A stretch of DNA of 64,000 nt. Origin: CAVTHK01 sp964552235. GTDB taxonomy: Bacteria; Spirochaetota; Spirochaetia; SZUA-6; CAVTHK01. Position 1 is the first letter of the stretch; the number at the start of each line of letters is the position of its first letter. Shown here in pieces: positions 1 through 9,204 of this stretch. The notes below the pieces were generated by a model. That model saw only the letters and a list, made by a program, of their open reading frames with translations. It did no database searches and was not told the origin of the DNA. The stretch is taken from positions 36,765 to 100,764 of the forward strand of contig CAZKGO010000003.1 of NCBI GenBank assembly GCA_964552235.1, read 5' to 3'. Position numbers and translations under genes: made by a program.

Positions 1-3000
1 TCGTACTACCTGGACGTCTCGGCCATGGCCGACGGCTCACATACGCTCGCGGTGCGAGGCATCGACAGCAACGGCCTCGAGGGCCGGCCCTTTACCGTGG
101 CGTTTGCCCTCGACAAGCGTGGGCCGACGCTCCGCGTGGAGTCGCACAAGGACGGGGCGCTCCTCAACAGCCGGGTCGTCGTCTCCGGAGTGGCCGAGGA
201 CGGCAACGGGATCGCCGGCGTATCGCTCAGCCGTGACGGCCGCAAGAGCTGGGAGCCTCTCAAGGTCGACGTGGCCAAGGGGGAGTTGTCCGCCGCGTTC
301 CGATTCGAGATCGACGCCGGCAAGCTCGAAGCCGGCCCCCACGTGTACTGGCTTCGCGCCGCAGACAAGACCGGCTCCGACGAACCCCTCGCCTTCCTGT
401 TCTTCGTGGACAACGAGCCGCCGAAGCTCGAGATCCTGAGCCCGGCGGAGGACGCCGCTGCGGCGAGTCGTCTCGTCGCCATCGGAACGGTCGCGGACGA
501 CATCGCGGTCAAGTCTCTCTCGTATTCCGTCGCCGGCGGACCGCAGGGAGCCGTGACCCTGACTCCCGGCAACCGCTACTGGGTGCAGGCCATCGACCCG
601 GCGGGCATCAGGAGCGCGAACATCACGTTCACCGCCGAGGACGTGGCGGGCAACCGCACGCAGGTAAGCCGCAAGGTGAGCGTCGACAGCCAGGCGGACC
701 TGCCGGTGGTCAAGGTGATCGCCCCCGCTTCCGGCGCTTCGGTCCCGGGCCCCGTGGCTCTGGTGGGGAGCGTTCGCGACGACAGCGAGGTCAAAGGAGT
801 CGAAATCTCGGTGGACGGCGGCGCCCCGCGGGCCGTCGAGACGCGCGAGGCTTTTGTCGTGGACCTGGAGCCGCTGCAGCCCGGCCCGCACAGGGTCGTG
901 GCCCGCGGGCTGGACGCGGCAGGCCTTCGGGGCCCCGAGGTCCGCCTGGAGTTCGTCAAGCTGCCGCCGGCGCCTCGAGTGGAGATCACCCAGCTGATCG
1001 CCGGTGAGGAGGGCAAGCCTTTTGCTCCGGGACTCGTGATTCCGGCCGGGGTGGCCGCCAGGCTCGTGGCGACGGCGTCGGCGGGCGCGGGCCCCCTCGA
1101 GGTCCGCGTGGGCGCCGAGGCCCCGCGCAGGGTCACGGCTGCGGAGCGCTTCGAGATCGCCCTGGCCAAGGACATGCCCGCGGGCAGGGTGGATTTCTCG
1201 GTCAGAGCCGCCGGCTCCGAGGCCCCGCTGTTTTCCAGCTTCGCGTACAAGGGCCAGGCGACCGATCCGCCGGGGCTGATCGTTGCTGACGCGCGCATAG
1301 GCGCCGACGGCCGCGGCAACGTGGGCGAGGACCGGCCCCTGCGCATCTTCGTGTCGGGAGGGTCGGCCGTGAGCGCCGAGGCGGACCCGCGCAGCGACAG
1401 GATCACGGTGGAGGCCTCGGGTTCCATCGTGACCGTGACGCCCCGCAGCGGTGGAAGCCCCGACCCGTTCCGGATCAAGGTCACGACCGACAGCGGCACG
1501 ACTCTGGTGTCGGAGCCGCTCGTCCTGCTCTCAGACGTCGAGCCGCCCCAACTCACCGTCTCCGAGCCGCTGACCGGCGCCTGGGTAAGGGACACGGTCA
1601 AGCTCTCTGGTTCGGTGGCCGAGCCCGGAGGGCTCAAGAGTCTCGAAGTCTCCACCGGAGGAACCGATGACTTCAGGCCCGTGGAGATCAAGCAGATCGC
1701 CGGCGGGGCCGTCTTCGATCAGACGCTGTCGCTGGCCGGCGAAGACGGAGTCCTGGTGCTCACCCTTCGGGCGGAGGATCTGGCAGGCAACCAGTCGGTG
1801 ACGCAGATTGCCGTGAACAAGGACACGGTGGCGCCCCTGGTCGCGATCATCGCCCCCGGTCCCTCCGACCCGGTGGAGGGCACCGTGACGCTGACCGGCC
1901 AGGTTGTCGACGCGGGGGTGCTGGAGAGCGTGGAGCTCAGCGACGACGGCACCAGGTTCGTCGCCATGGAGGGAGGCCGGGTCTTCCATCACGACCTGGA
2001 TCTCTCGGTCTACAGGGAAGTGCCGAAGAGCTTCGCCGTCCGGGCCACAGACCGCGCAGGCAACGCGGCCGCGGTGCCAGTCGCCCTCAGCGTGGACCAG
2101 TCCAAGGACAGACCGGTCGCCGAGATACAGATCCCCGAAAAGGGTTCGGTCCAGCGAGGGGATTTCGTGATCTCGGGCATGGCATTCGACGACGACGGCG
2201 TGCGCGCCGTCGTGTACCGGCTCGACGGAGGCGACCCGGTCAGGCTGGAGGTGGAGGGCAGCTTCTCGATCCCCCTGTCCCTGGCGTCTCTGGCTGACAA
2301 CGAGCATCGCATCGAGGTGGTCGCCGAAGACATCAGGGGAGTGACCGGTGATCCGGTCTCTTCAACCTTTGTCGTGTCCACCGCGGACCCCGTGGCTGCC
2401 GTCGCCGAGCCGAAGAGCGGACAGACGGTCCGCGGTCACGTCCTGCTCGAGGGAAGCGCCGAGGACAAGAACGGCATCCGGTCGGTGGCGGTCTCGTTCG
2501 ACAACGGCAACACCTTCAACAAGGCCGAAGGCGCCGAGACGTGGAGCTACCCGCTGAACACGACTCTCCTGAAGGACGGCACCCACGCGATCCAGATCAG
2601 GGTCGCCGACAACACCGGCACCGAGGCGCTGTACTCGACCCTCGTGGCGGTCGACAACACGCCGCCCGAGCTGGCGCTGAGCTCGCTCTCGGACGGGGAC
2701 CGTGTGGCCGGAAGCCTACTGCTCGACGGGCGGGCTCACGACGCCCTGCGGCTGGCCTCGCTGCGCTACCAGGTCCGGTCCCTCGAAAAGGCCGCGGCCG
2801 ATCCGCTGATCGCCGCCGAGCTGCCTCCTGCCGGGGTCTTTGCCCAGCGGGTCGACGTGAGCGCGCTGAACGCGGGTTGGTACAACCTCGAGCTCGCCGC
2901 GGTCGATGCCGCGGCCAACACGACGACGCTTTCGCGCAACTTCGCGATCCAGCTCAAAGGCGAAGAGGCGGCGGTCGTGCTGCTCTTTCCCGCTGACGGC

Positions 3001-4185
3001 GAGAAGATCGGCGGCGAGTTCACGGTCGACGGGCGCGTCCACGGCGCCACGGTCGAAGGGGAGATCACGCTCCTGGTCGACGGGGCTCCGGCAGCCGCCG
3101 CGCCGGCCAGAGACGGCGGCTGGTTCACGCTGCCCGTCTCGAGCGGAAGCCTGACTGACGGGCAGCACAAGCTCGTGGTCCGAGCGGCGGTTTCGAACGG
3201 GCGGACGCTGGAGTCGGCGCCCCGCGCTGTCGAGTACGCGGCCGCCGGGCCCTGGCTCTCGTTCACGGGCATCAGCAGCGGCGACTACGTGAGCGGACGG
3301 CCGCTGCTCACGGGAAAGGCCGGCATCGCCGGCGTCGATGCGGCCCCGGAAAAGGAGCGCGCCAAGAGCGCGCCGATCGCCGGGGTCGAGCTCAGCTTCG
3401 ACAGCGGCAGGACCTTCGTGGCGGCCAAGGGCGGCGCCGAGTGGCAGCACCGCCTCGATACGAGCGCTTTCGACGACGGCGAGCTGCTGATCCTTGCGCG
3501 GGCGCGCTCGGCGGGCGGCGAGCAGGCCGTGCGCAAGCTGCTCGTGATCGTCGACGACACCCCGCCGGACGTTCGCCTCGGCAGTCCGTCGGAGAACGCG
3601 CGCTTCAACGCCTCCGTTTTTCTCGCCGGCACCGCCGCCGACGAAAACGGCCTGGCCGGCGTGACCGCCAGCTTCCGCGAAGGCGGCAAGGGCCGCTACC
3701 AGGTGCCCGGCTTCATCCAGGGGCTCTACCTGGACGCCCACGCGATGGGCGCGACCTACGGCGAGCTCGGCTTCGGCTTTACCTTTTTCGACGACAACGT
3801 GCGCCTGCAGATGCAGGTGGGCCCGTCGCCCGAGGGAAGGTTCTCGGGGCTGGTGATCGGAACCAAGCTGCTGGCCAACATCCTTTCCCTGCCCTTCAGC
3901 TACTGGTTCGGGCCGGCGTGGGACTTCTTCTCGATGTCCTTTGCCCTCGGCGCCAACTTCTCCTATTTCTCGATGAGCGAGGAGCCCTTCGGCTTTGGCA
4001 CCAACGGCCTGGTGCTGGCCGCGGTCGTGATCCAGTGGGAGATGGCCCGCTTCGACCTGCAGGACCTGCCGATGTTCTCCTTTGTGGCTCTCTACACCGA
4101 GGGGAACCTCTGGTTCATCTCGTCGGACATCTCCGGAGGCGTCGAGCCGCGGCTCTGCTTCGGGCTGCGGGCCGGGGTGTTCTGA
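1..4185 (+). CDS. Giant Ig-like repeat surface protein with C-terminal barrel-like domain (5' end outside window)
   Basis: The frame is open from base 1, so the N-terminus is missing; 1394 residues are visible. Most of it is a chain of Ig-like (Big-type) beta-sandwich repeats of roughly 90-100 residues. Each has a hinge such as VDNTPPEL or VDNEPPKL, a SPADG-like turn, and a strand with G-x-A-x-D-x-x-G-(I/V)-x-x-V. The last repeat is cut short near residue 1230. About 165 residues of another kind follow: alternating Gly/aromatic strands (GELGFGFTFF, SMSFALGANFSYFSM) ending in a terminal Phe, a pattern typical of outer-membrane beta-barrels. I infer an exported adhesin or autotransporter-like protein. 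No catalytic motif is seen. It converges on the GGDEF operon and is followed by a small GC hairpin. Confidence 0.8.
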   Translation, partial: SYYLDVSAMADGSHTLAVRGIDSNGLEGRPFTVAFALDKRGPTLRVESHKDGALLNSRVVVSGVAEDGNGIAGVSLSRDGRKSWEPLKVDVAKGELSAAFRFEIDAGKLEAGPHVYWLRAADKTGSDEPLAFLFFVDNEPPKLEILSPAEDAAAASRLVAIGTVADDIAVKSLSYSVAGGPQGAVTLTPGNRYWVQAIDPAGIRSANITFTAEDVAGNRTQVSRKVSVDSQADLPVVKVIAPASGASVPGPVALVGSVRDDSEVKGVEISVDGGAPRAVETREAFVVDLEPLQPGPHRVVARGLDAAGLRGPEVRLEFVKLPPAPRVEITQLIAGEEGKPFAPGLVIPAGVAARLVATASAGAGPLEVRVGAEAPRRVTAAERFEIALAKDMPAGRVDFSVRAAGSEAPLFSSFAYKGQATDPPGLIVADARIGADGRGNVGEDRPLRIFVSGGSAVSAEADPRSDRITVEASGSIVTVTPRSGGSPDPFRIKVTTDSGTTLVSEPLVLLSDVEPPQLTVSEPLTGAWVRDTVKLSGSVAEPGGLKSLEVSTGGTDDFRPVEIKQIAGGAVFDQTLSLAGEDGVLVLTLRAEDLAGNQSVTQIAVNKDTVAPLVAIIAPGPSDPVEGTVTLTGQVVDAGVLESVELSDDGTRFVAMEGGRVFHHDLDLSVYREVPKSFAVRATDRAGNAAAVPVALSVDQSKDRPVAEIQIPEKGSVQRGDFVISGMAFDDDGVRAVVYRLDGGDPVRLEVEGSFSIPLSLASLADNEHRIEVVAEDIRGVTGDPVSSTFVVSTADPVAAVAEPKSGQTVRGHVLLEGSAEDKNGIRSVAVSFDNGNTFNKAEGAETWSYPLNTTLLKDGTHAIQIRVADNTGTEALYSTLVAVDNTPPELALSSLSDGDRVAGSLLLDGRAHDALRLASLRYQVRSLEKAAADPLIAAELPPAGVFAQRVDVSALNAGWYNLELAAVDAAANTTTLSRNFAIQLKGEEAAVVLLFPADGEKIGGEFTVDGRVHGATVEGEITLLVDGAPAAAAPARDGGWFTLPVSSGSLTDGQHKLVVRAAVSNGRTLESAPRAVEYAAAGPWLSFTGISSGDYVSGRPLLTGKAGIAGVDAAPEKERAKSAPIAGVELSFDSGRTFVAAKGGAEWQHRLDTSAFDDGELLILARARSAGGEQAVRKLLVIVDDTPPDVRLGSPSENARFNASVFLAGTAADENGLAGVTASFREGGKGRYQVPGFIQGLYLDAHAMGATYGELGFGFTFFDDNVRLQMQVGPSPEGRFSGLVIGTKLLANILSLPFSYWFGPAWDFFSMSFALGANFSYFSMSEEPFGFGTNGLVLAAVVIQWEMARFDLQDLPMFSFVALYTEGNLWFISSDISGGVEPRLCFGLRAGVF

Positions 4186-4190
4186 GAATC

Positions 4191-4212
4191 GGGCGCACCG
4201 GCTCTTGCGCCC
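4191..4212 (+). terminator. Possible hairpin terminator
   Basis: GGGCGC and GCGCCC form a 6-bp all-GC stem with a 10-base loop, five bases after the stop of the Ig-repeat gene. There is no T tract, so intrinsic termination is uncertain. Confidence 0.35.
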
Positions 4213-4329
4213 CCGTCGCCGCGGTCGCGCCGCAGTCGCGATGCCTGCGCCGGCGGCCGTGTTCGTCCCGGCTGCGCGATGCCGCGCCGCGGGCGCGCGG
4301 GGACCGTCGGCTACGGCGGCGACGCGGCC

Positions 4330-5283
4330 TCAGCCCGCCTCGGTGCGGTCGCGGCCCGACTCCTTGGCGCGGTACAGCGCCTTGTCGGCCTTTTCCTTGA
4401 GCTCCGCGAGAGTGCGCGCGTGGGTCGGGTAGACCGCGAGCCCGACGCTGCAGGTGAGCCTCAGGTCGGGGTGCTCCGCGAACCGCAGCCGCCGGATCTC
4501 TCTGTTGACCGCGCGGCAGCGCTCGAGGGCGCTCGCGGCATCGCGGCCCGGAAGCACAAAGGCGAACTCGTCGCCGCCGTAGCGTACCAGGATATCCGTG
4601 GGAGCGAACACGCGCCGAAGGGCGGCGGCAGCCTCGGCGATCAGCCGGTCGCCGAAGGCCTGGCCATGGGCCTTGTTGAGGTCGCCGAAGTGGTCGAGGT
4701 CGAACATGGCGAGCGCCAGGCTGGCGCCTTCGACCTCGGCGCGGTGCGCGATGGCGTCGAGCGATTCGTCGTAGAAGCGCCGGTTGAACAGCCCCGTCGC
4801 GGGGTCGGTGATCGCCCTCTTGCGGGCGCCTTCGCCCCACTTGACCATCTGCGACAGCAGCGCGCCGGTGTTGCCCAGCCGCTCGGCGGTGATGGCGGCC
4901 ATGCGGCGCAGCACGGCCGCGGCCGCGCGGGGGCGGCTGGCCACCAGGTCGAGGAAGTCGTCGGCGCTGAGGGTCAGCAGCTCGCAGTCGGCGAGCGCGC
5001 GGCAGGTCGCCGAGCGGGGAGCCTGTTCGATGATCGACATCTCCCCGAGAAAGTTGCCCGCCGAGATCTCCGAGAGCGTGATCTCGGCGCCCCGCTGCGG
5101 CTTGACCGTCACCGCCACCGAGCCCGACAGGATGAGGAACAGCTCGTCGCCGGGATCGCCTTCGCGGAACAGCAGCTCGCCCTTGCGGCAGGTGCGCTGC
5201 TTCATGCGGCCGGCGACCTGCGCCCGCTCTTTGGGCGCGAGGTCGGCGAAGATGCCGATGCGGCCGAGGGAGCCGGAGATCAC
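4330..5283 (-). CDS. cNMP-binding / GGDEF diguanylate cyclase
   Basis: 317 residues. The N-terminal cyclic-nucleotide-binding domain (about 5-125) carries the phosphate-binding cassette (GEMSIIEQAPRSAT with its Arg). A helical linker leads to a GGDEF domain (about 150-315) with an intact RYGGDEF signature near residue 235, so it should convert two GTP to c-di-GMP. The position before GGDEF that usually holds the inhibitory RxxD site reads APTD, so product inhibition is probably absent. The start is GTG at 5283, overlapping the TGA of the upstream gene (GTGA), which implies translational coupling. It is the last gene of a six-gene minus-strand operon. It is soluble: no signal peptide or membrane span. 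Its effector nucleotide could be supplied by the cyclase at 10794, which is inference. Confidence 0.85.
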   Translation of the reverse strand: MISGSLGRIGIFADLAPKERAQVAGRMKQRTCRKGELLFREGDPGDELFLILSGSVAVTVKPQRGAEITLSEISAGNFLGEMSIIEQAPRSATCRALADCELLTLSADDFLDLVASRPRAAAAVLRRMAAITAERLGNTGALLSQMVKWGEGARKRAITDPATGLFNRRFYDESLDAIAHRAEVEGASLALAMFDLDHFGDLNKAHGQAFGDRLIAEAAAALRRVFAPTDILVRYGGDEFAFVLPGRDAASALERCRAVNREIRRLRFAEHPDLRLTCSVGLAVYPTHARTLAELKEKADKALYRAKESGRDRTEAG

Positions 5284-6371
5284 CGCGCGTCCTCCGGGAA
5301 GAGGATCAGGTTTCCGCCGCGCTCGCGGCCGATGAGCGGAAGGTTCACCGCGGCTGCGATGAGGGCGTCGCGGTCGCGGCCGTGCTCGGGCGCGACGGCG
5401 ATTCCGAAGCTGGCCGTGAGCGTGACGCTCGCGGCCGCCGCGGCGTCCGAAGCCCCCGAGGTGTCGGAGGCCGCCGGCGCTGCCGCGGCCCCGATGACCG
5501 GCGCGAGGTCGAGGCGGTTGAACGCGGCCCGCAGCTCGGCCGCCTTGGCCGCGGCGGCCTCGCGCCCGCGGCCGGGCAGCACGGCCGCGAGCGCGTTGCC
5601 GGCGTGGCGCGCCGCGATGTCGCCCTCGCCGACGGCGCGGCTGAGCTCGGCCGCCATCAGGCGCAGCACCGCGTCGCCGGCCTCGTGGCCCCAGGTGTCG
5701 TTGATGCTCTTGAAGTTGTCGGGCTTGAGCATGATGAGGGCGAGCGGCCGTCCGCCCTGGAGCAGGGGCGGGAGCTTTTCCTCGAGAAACGTTTTGTTGA
5801 ACAGCCCCGTGAGCTTGTCGCCGTAGACCTGGCGCTGGGCCTCCTGGACCCACGGCGAGTTCTCCTTGATCAGGGCGTTCGCGCGCCGGATCCTGGCGGC
5901 CACCACGCGCAGCGACGAGAAGAGGACCCGCGCCAGGATGTCGGGCCTGCGCGAGAACGTCGTGTCGAAGCGGATGCCCTCGGCGGGAAACCGCAGCACG
6001 ACGACGTCGCTGCCGGCGACGGCCGTCGCGTTGCGGTCGGTGCCGTCGAGCAGGTCGAGCTCGCCAAAGGTGTCGCCCTCGACCATCTCGGCGATCACGG
6101 AAACGACGCCCTCCGCGTCGGATTCCAGGATGCGCACGACGCCGTGGACCACGACAAACGCCGCGTCACCCGGCTCGCCCGCGGCGAAGATCACCTCGTC
6201 GGCCCGGTAGGCGCGCATCCGGCTGCGCGCCGCCACCGCCGCCAGCTCCTCGTCTCCGAGCGACGCGAACAGCGCCGACCGCCTGAGCGCGGCTGTCTTG
6301 ACCGCGGCCGCAGCGGGCCTCCCTCGGAGCGCGACGCCGCGATCGGATCTGGTCCCTGCCCTCGGTTCCAC
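5280..6371 (-). CDS. cNMP-binding protein with degenerate GGDEF domain
   Basis: 363 residues with the same architecture as the next gene downstream: a cyclic-nucleotide-binding domain (about 25-150, GELDLLDGTDRNAT cassette) followed by a GGDEF fold (about 205-360). The fold is recognisable from DKLTGLFNK and NDTWGHEAGDAVL, but the active site reads RHAGNAL where RYGGDEF is expected. Metal- and substrate-binding residues are therefore lost and it is unlikely to make c-di-GMP. An Ala/Ser/Asp-rich insertion sits near residue 305. I infer a regulatory or GTP-sensing partner of the active cyclase it is coupled to. The start is GTG, 10 bases after the preceding stop, with only a weak purine tract upstream; a later start within the first 30 residues is possible. 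Confidence 0.8.
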   Translation of the reverse strand: MEPRAGTRSDRGVALRGRPAAAAVKTAALRRSALFASLGDEELAAVAARSRMRAYRADEVIFAAGEPGDAAFVVVHGVVRILESDAEGVVSVIAEMVEGDTFGELDLLDGTDRNATAVAGSDVVVLRFPAEGIRFDTTFSRRPDILARVLFSSLRVVAARIRRANALIKENSPWVQEAQRQVYGDKLTGLFNKTFLEEKLPPLLQGGRPLALIMLKPDNFKSINDTWGHEAGDAVLRLMAAELSRAVGEGDIAARHAGNALAAVLPGRGREAAAAKAAELRAAFNRLDLAPVIGAAAAPAASDTSGASDAAAAASVTLTASFGIAVAPEHGRDRDALIAAAVNLPLIGRERGGNLILFPEDAR

Positions 6372-6381
6372 TGCCGCCGCC

Positions 6382-7320
6382 CTACCTGCCGTCGTCCCGC
6401 GACTCCAGGCCGCGTCCGCTCAGGCGCACGTTGGCGAAGCGCTTGAGCACGTCGAACCAGATCGGCGACCCCTGGGCCACCGCGACCGCGGTCAGCAGAA
6501 TGCCCAGCAGCCACAGCGCGATCCCGCGCGGGTCCGACGGAAACGCCTGGGCCCAGCCGATCGGAAGGCCGAACTGAGACAGCCGCTCGATCGCGTCGGC
6601 GCCGCCGCGCTCGACCTCGACGCGGACCGCCTCGGCGAGCAGCGCGTCGCTCCACAGCGCCCGTGCGATCCGGATCGTATCCACGTTGAACGCCACGGCG
6701 AGGGCGGCCCCAAGGCCGAACGCCACCGCGTGCGCCCTGCGCCGGTACCACCCCGAGGCGCGCTCCATCACGGCGTCGAACCAGCCGGCCGCGCTGTCGC
6801 GCAGCGCCGCCACCTGCAGCTCGGCGCCGCGCTCCTGCGCCTCGGCGGTCCGCACCATCGACATGAGCACGGTGCGGACGCGGGCACTGCCCACGCCGCG
6901 GATGCCGATCTTGATCCGGTCGATCACGCCGGCCGCCGGCGAGCTTTCGCCCCCGGCTCTCGCCAGCAGGTCGAGGAGCGCCATGGCCAGCTCGCCGGTC
7001 GGAATGTGCACGGGAAGGTCCCGCGCGGAGCGCTGCACCCAGATCAGGGGGTGGCGGTACAGTGCCCTGAACAGGCTCTCCCGCAGCCGCGCCCGCACCG
7101 AAGCGCCCGCTTCGGCCGGCCACGCAGCCTCGATCTCACGCCTGGGGTCGCCCGTCCTGGCCGCCGAGTCGAGCGCCTCCCGGATGGTGACGGCCAGAGT
7201 CCCGGAGCGCAGCTTGAGCGCCGCCGCGATCAGCTCCTGCAGCCACGTGGCGACGAGGCAGAGCGCCAGGAACACCGACGCGAGGCCGGTCACCAGGCCG
7301 AGGACGAGAGAGAGCGACAC
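6382..7320 (-). CDS. Membrane protein of unknown function
   Basis: 312 residues; family not recognised. A hydrophobic N-terminal segment (about 3-33) and two further membrane segments toward the C-terminus (about 200-225 and 275-300) flank a largely helical soluble region rich in Arg and Glu. The start is GTG with AGGAGGT six bases upstream. It lies 22 bases after the ankyrin gene and 10 before the degenerate GGDEF gene in the same operon, so a role in envelope-linked signalling is possible but not shown by any motif. Confidence 0.7.
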   Translation of the reverse strand: MSLSLVLGLVTGLASVFLALCLVATWLQELIAAALKLRSGTLAVTIREALDSAARTGDPRREIEAAWPAEAGASVRARLRESLFRALYRHPLIWVQRSARDLPVHIPTGELAMALLDLLARAGGESSPAAGVIDRIKIGIRGVGSARVRTVLMSMVRTAEAQERGAELQVAALRDSAAGWFDAVMERASGWYRRRAHAVAFGLGAALAVAFNVDTIRIARALWSDALLAEAVRVEVERGGADAIERLSQFGLPIGWAQAFPSDPRGIALWLLGILLTAVAVAQGSPIWFDVLKRFANVRLSGRGLESRDDGR

Positions 7321-7342
7321 GGCGCACCTCCTCAGCTGCGGC

Positions 7343-8320
7343 TCACCTGCGCGCCGCCTCCAGCCGCTTGAGCTCGGGCTTTCCGCGCAGCAGGCTGTTG
7401 AGCCCGGCCATGTCCAGGGCGGTCGCGCCGCGGTCGTCCTTGATGGTCGGGTCGGCCCCGGCGTCGAGCAGGAACGCGACGACCCTGGCAGTGTTCATCT
7501 CGGCCGCTGCCATCAGGGCGGTCTTGCCGTTGGCGTCGCGAGCGTCGATCCGCGCCCCGCCGTCGAGCAGCGCTTTCAGCACGGCCACGTTTCCGTTGGC
7601 GCGCGCCGCCTCGATCAGCGGCGGCGTGGCCCCCGCGCCCGCGACGCGTGCTCCGGCGGCGAGGAGCAGCCGGATGACCTCCGGATTCGCGCATCTCGCG
7701 GCTGCCATGGAAAGGGTCAGCGGTCCTGCGGCGGGCGAGTTGTTGACCCTGGCTCCGGCCGCGAGGAGCGCCCGCACGATCTCGGCGCTGGCGTCGGACA
7801 TGGCCCTGGTGGTGAGCGGCGGCGACCAGGCCGCGTACGTGAGAGCGGTCCAGCCGGTGGCGGTTCTGGCAGCCGCGTCCGCTCCCGAAGCGAGCAGGGC
7901 GATCACCGCGGCGAGGTTCTTTTCGGCGGCCGCGGCCATCAGCGGCGTGAAGCCCTGGGCATTGCTCGAGTTGACCCGCCCTCCCGCGGCGATGAGCGCC
8001 CGCAGCACCTCGGGGTTCTTGTTCTTGCCTGCGGCGGCGAACATCGGCGTGTAGCCGACGCCGTTGCTCTCCTCGACGCTCGCGCCCGCGGTCAGCAGCA
8101 CCTTGACCACCTCGGGGTCGAGGTTGCTCTCCGCAGCCGCGATCAGCGGCGTGTGCCCCGACGCGGTGCGGTCGCCGAGCTTCGCGCCTGCCCGCAGGGC
8201 AGCCTGCACCTGCTCGGGCGTGCCCTGTTTAGCCACCTCCGTGAGCCTGATGGCCGGCTGCTGCGCGGCCGCAAGCGCCGCCGCGAACGCCAGCGCGGCG
8301 GCGCATCCGAGTCTGCTCAA
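7343..8320 (-). CDS. Exported ankyrin-repeat protein
   Basis: 325 residues. After a short hydrophobic leader (about 1-22, ending AAAQQP) come about eight ankyrin repeats with the usual G-x-T-P-L-x-x-A-A and E-V-(I/V)-x-x-L-L-x-A-G-A patterns, covering residues about 28-310. Ankyrin repeats bind proteins; no enzyme domain is attached. The start is TTG at 8320: GGAGG stands eight bases upstream, the leader begins right there, and no ATG or GTG fits. The leader suggests a periplasmic location. It lies between the PHP hydrolase (26 bases upstream) and the unknown membrane protein (22 bases downstream). Confidence 0.8.
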   Translation of the reverse strand: MSRLGCAAALAFAAALAAAQQPAIRLTEVAKQGTPEQVQAALRAGAKLGDRTASGHTPLIAAAESNLDPEVVKVLLTAGASVEESNGVGYTPMFAAAGKNKNPEVLRALIAAGGRVNSSNAQGFTPLMAAAAEKNLAAVIALLASGADAAARTATGWTALTYAAWSPPLTTRAMSDASAEIVRALLAAGARVNNSPAAGPLTLSMAAARCANPEVIRLLLAAGARVAGAGATPPLIEAARANGNVAVLKALLDGGARIDARDANGKTALMAAAEMNTARVVAFLLDAGADPTIKDDRGATALDMAGLNSLLRGKPELKRLEAARR

Positions 8321-8346
8321 CCCGCGATCCTCCACCCGTCGGCAGC

Positions 8347-9204
8347 CTATCCCGCGTCGGCTCGCCGACGCAACAGCCCCGTGCGCGGCGGGGCGGCCGC
8401 GGCAGGCGTCCCGCACGCGCGCAACGCCGCCACGATCCCCGGTCTCCTGGGCAGGCGGGGACGATCGAGCGGGGCCCAGCCGCCCAGAGCCGCCATGACG
8501 TCCCGGACGAAGACCGTGCTCGCGATGTCGCCAGGCTTGTGGGCGTCCGAGCCGTAGACCAGGGCCACGTTCGCGTCGACAGCGGTCTTGATGACCCTCC
8601 AGTACTGCGCGCGCTGGCCCGGCCGCAGCTTGGCGCCGATGAGCCGGTTCACTTCCCACGCGATGCCGTGGGCGGCCGACAGCCGGGCGGCCTCGGAAAA
8701 GACTTCCAGCACGTCGGGTGAAAACTCCTCGGCCGGCAGGGCGTTGGCGATCAGCGCGCCCGGGTGGGCGATGATGTCGACCCTCGGGTTGGAGGCCAGG
8801 CCGAGAAAGGCCCTGCGCCACCGGTCGATGATCTCGCCGCGGCTCATTTCGGGCACCTGCCCCAGGTGGGGCATGAGCCTGGTTCCCGGAAACAGGTGAA
8901 TGCTTCCCAGCACCAGCTGCATGAGGCCGTCGGGCTCCACGACGAGCCGGCCGTCGCCCGCATCGGTATCGACGTCGACCTCCGCGCCGACGATCACCCG
9001 GCAGCGGCCGCGGTGCCGCTCGACCAGCCCGGCGATCTCGCGCACCCACCCGACGTGTGCGGGCTCCGTGACGTGCTTCGTGATGGCGATGGCCCGCAGG
9101 CCCAGGGCGTCCGCCCGGGCGAGAATCGTCGGCACGTCCTGGGCGGGGTCGGAATGGCCGTTCAGATACGTGTGAACGTGAAGGTCATACCACGGCTCGA
9201 TCAT
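8347..9204 (-). CDS. PHP-domain metal-dependent hydrolase
   Basis: 285 residues. PHP-family metal ligands are visible: DLHVHT at residues 7-12, AITKH near 60, GAEVDV near 93, AHPG near 150 and GSDAHKP near 222. Such proteins are phosphoesterases with a trinuclear metal site; the histidinol-phosphatase/YcdX-like branch fits the length. The natural substrate cannot be named. The C-terminal 40 residues are Pro/Arg/Ala-rich and probably disordered. Its ATG overlaps the TGA of the upstream gene (ATGA). Cytoplasmic: no signal peptide. Confidence 0.82.
   Translation of the reverse strand: MIEPWYDLHVHTYLNGHSDPAQDVPTILARADALGLRAIAITKHVTEPAHVGWVREIAGLVERHRGRCRVIVGAEVDVDTDAGDGRLVVEPDGLMQLVLGSIHLFPGTRLMPHLGQVPEMSRGEIIDRWRRAFLGLASNPRVDIIAHPGALIANALPAEEFSPDVLEVFSEAARLSAAHGIAWEVNRLIGAKLRPGQRAQYWRVIKTAVDANVALVYGSDAHKPGDIASTVFVRDVMAALGGWAPLDRPRLPRRPGIVAALRACGTPAAAAPPRTGLLRRRADAG

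Noticed and set aside
6..1691. Long open frames on the strand opposite the Ig-repeat gene
   Set aside because: Low-complexity Arg/Ser/Pro translations caused by high GC, with no domain or ribosome-binding site. The same holds for other long antisense frames across the window.
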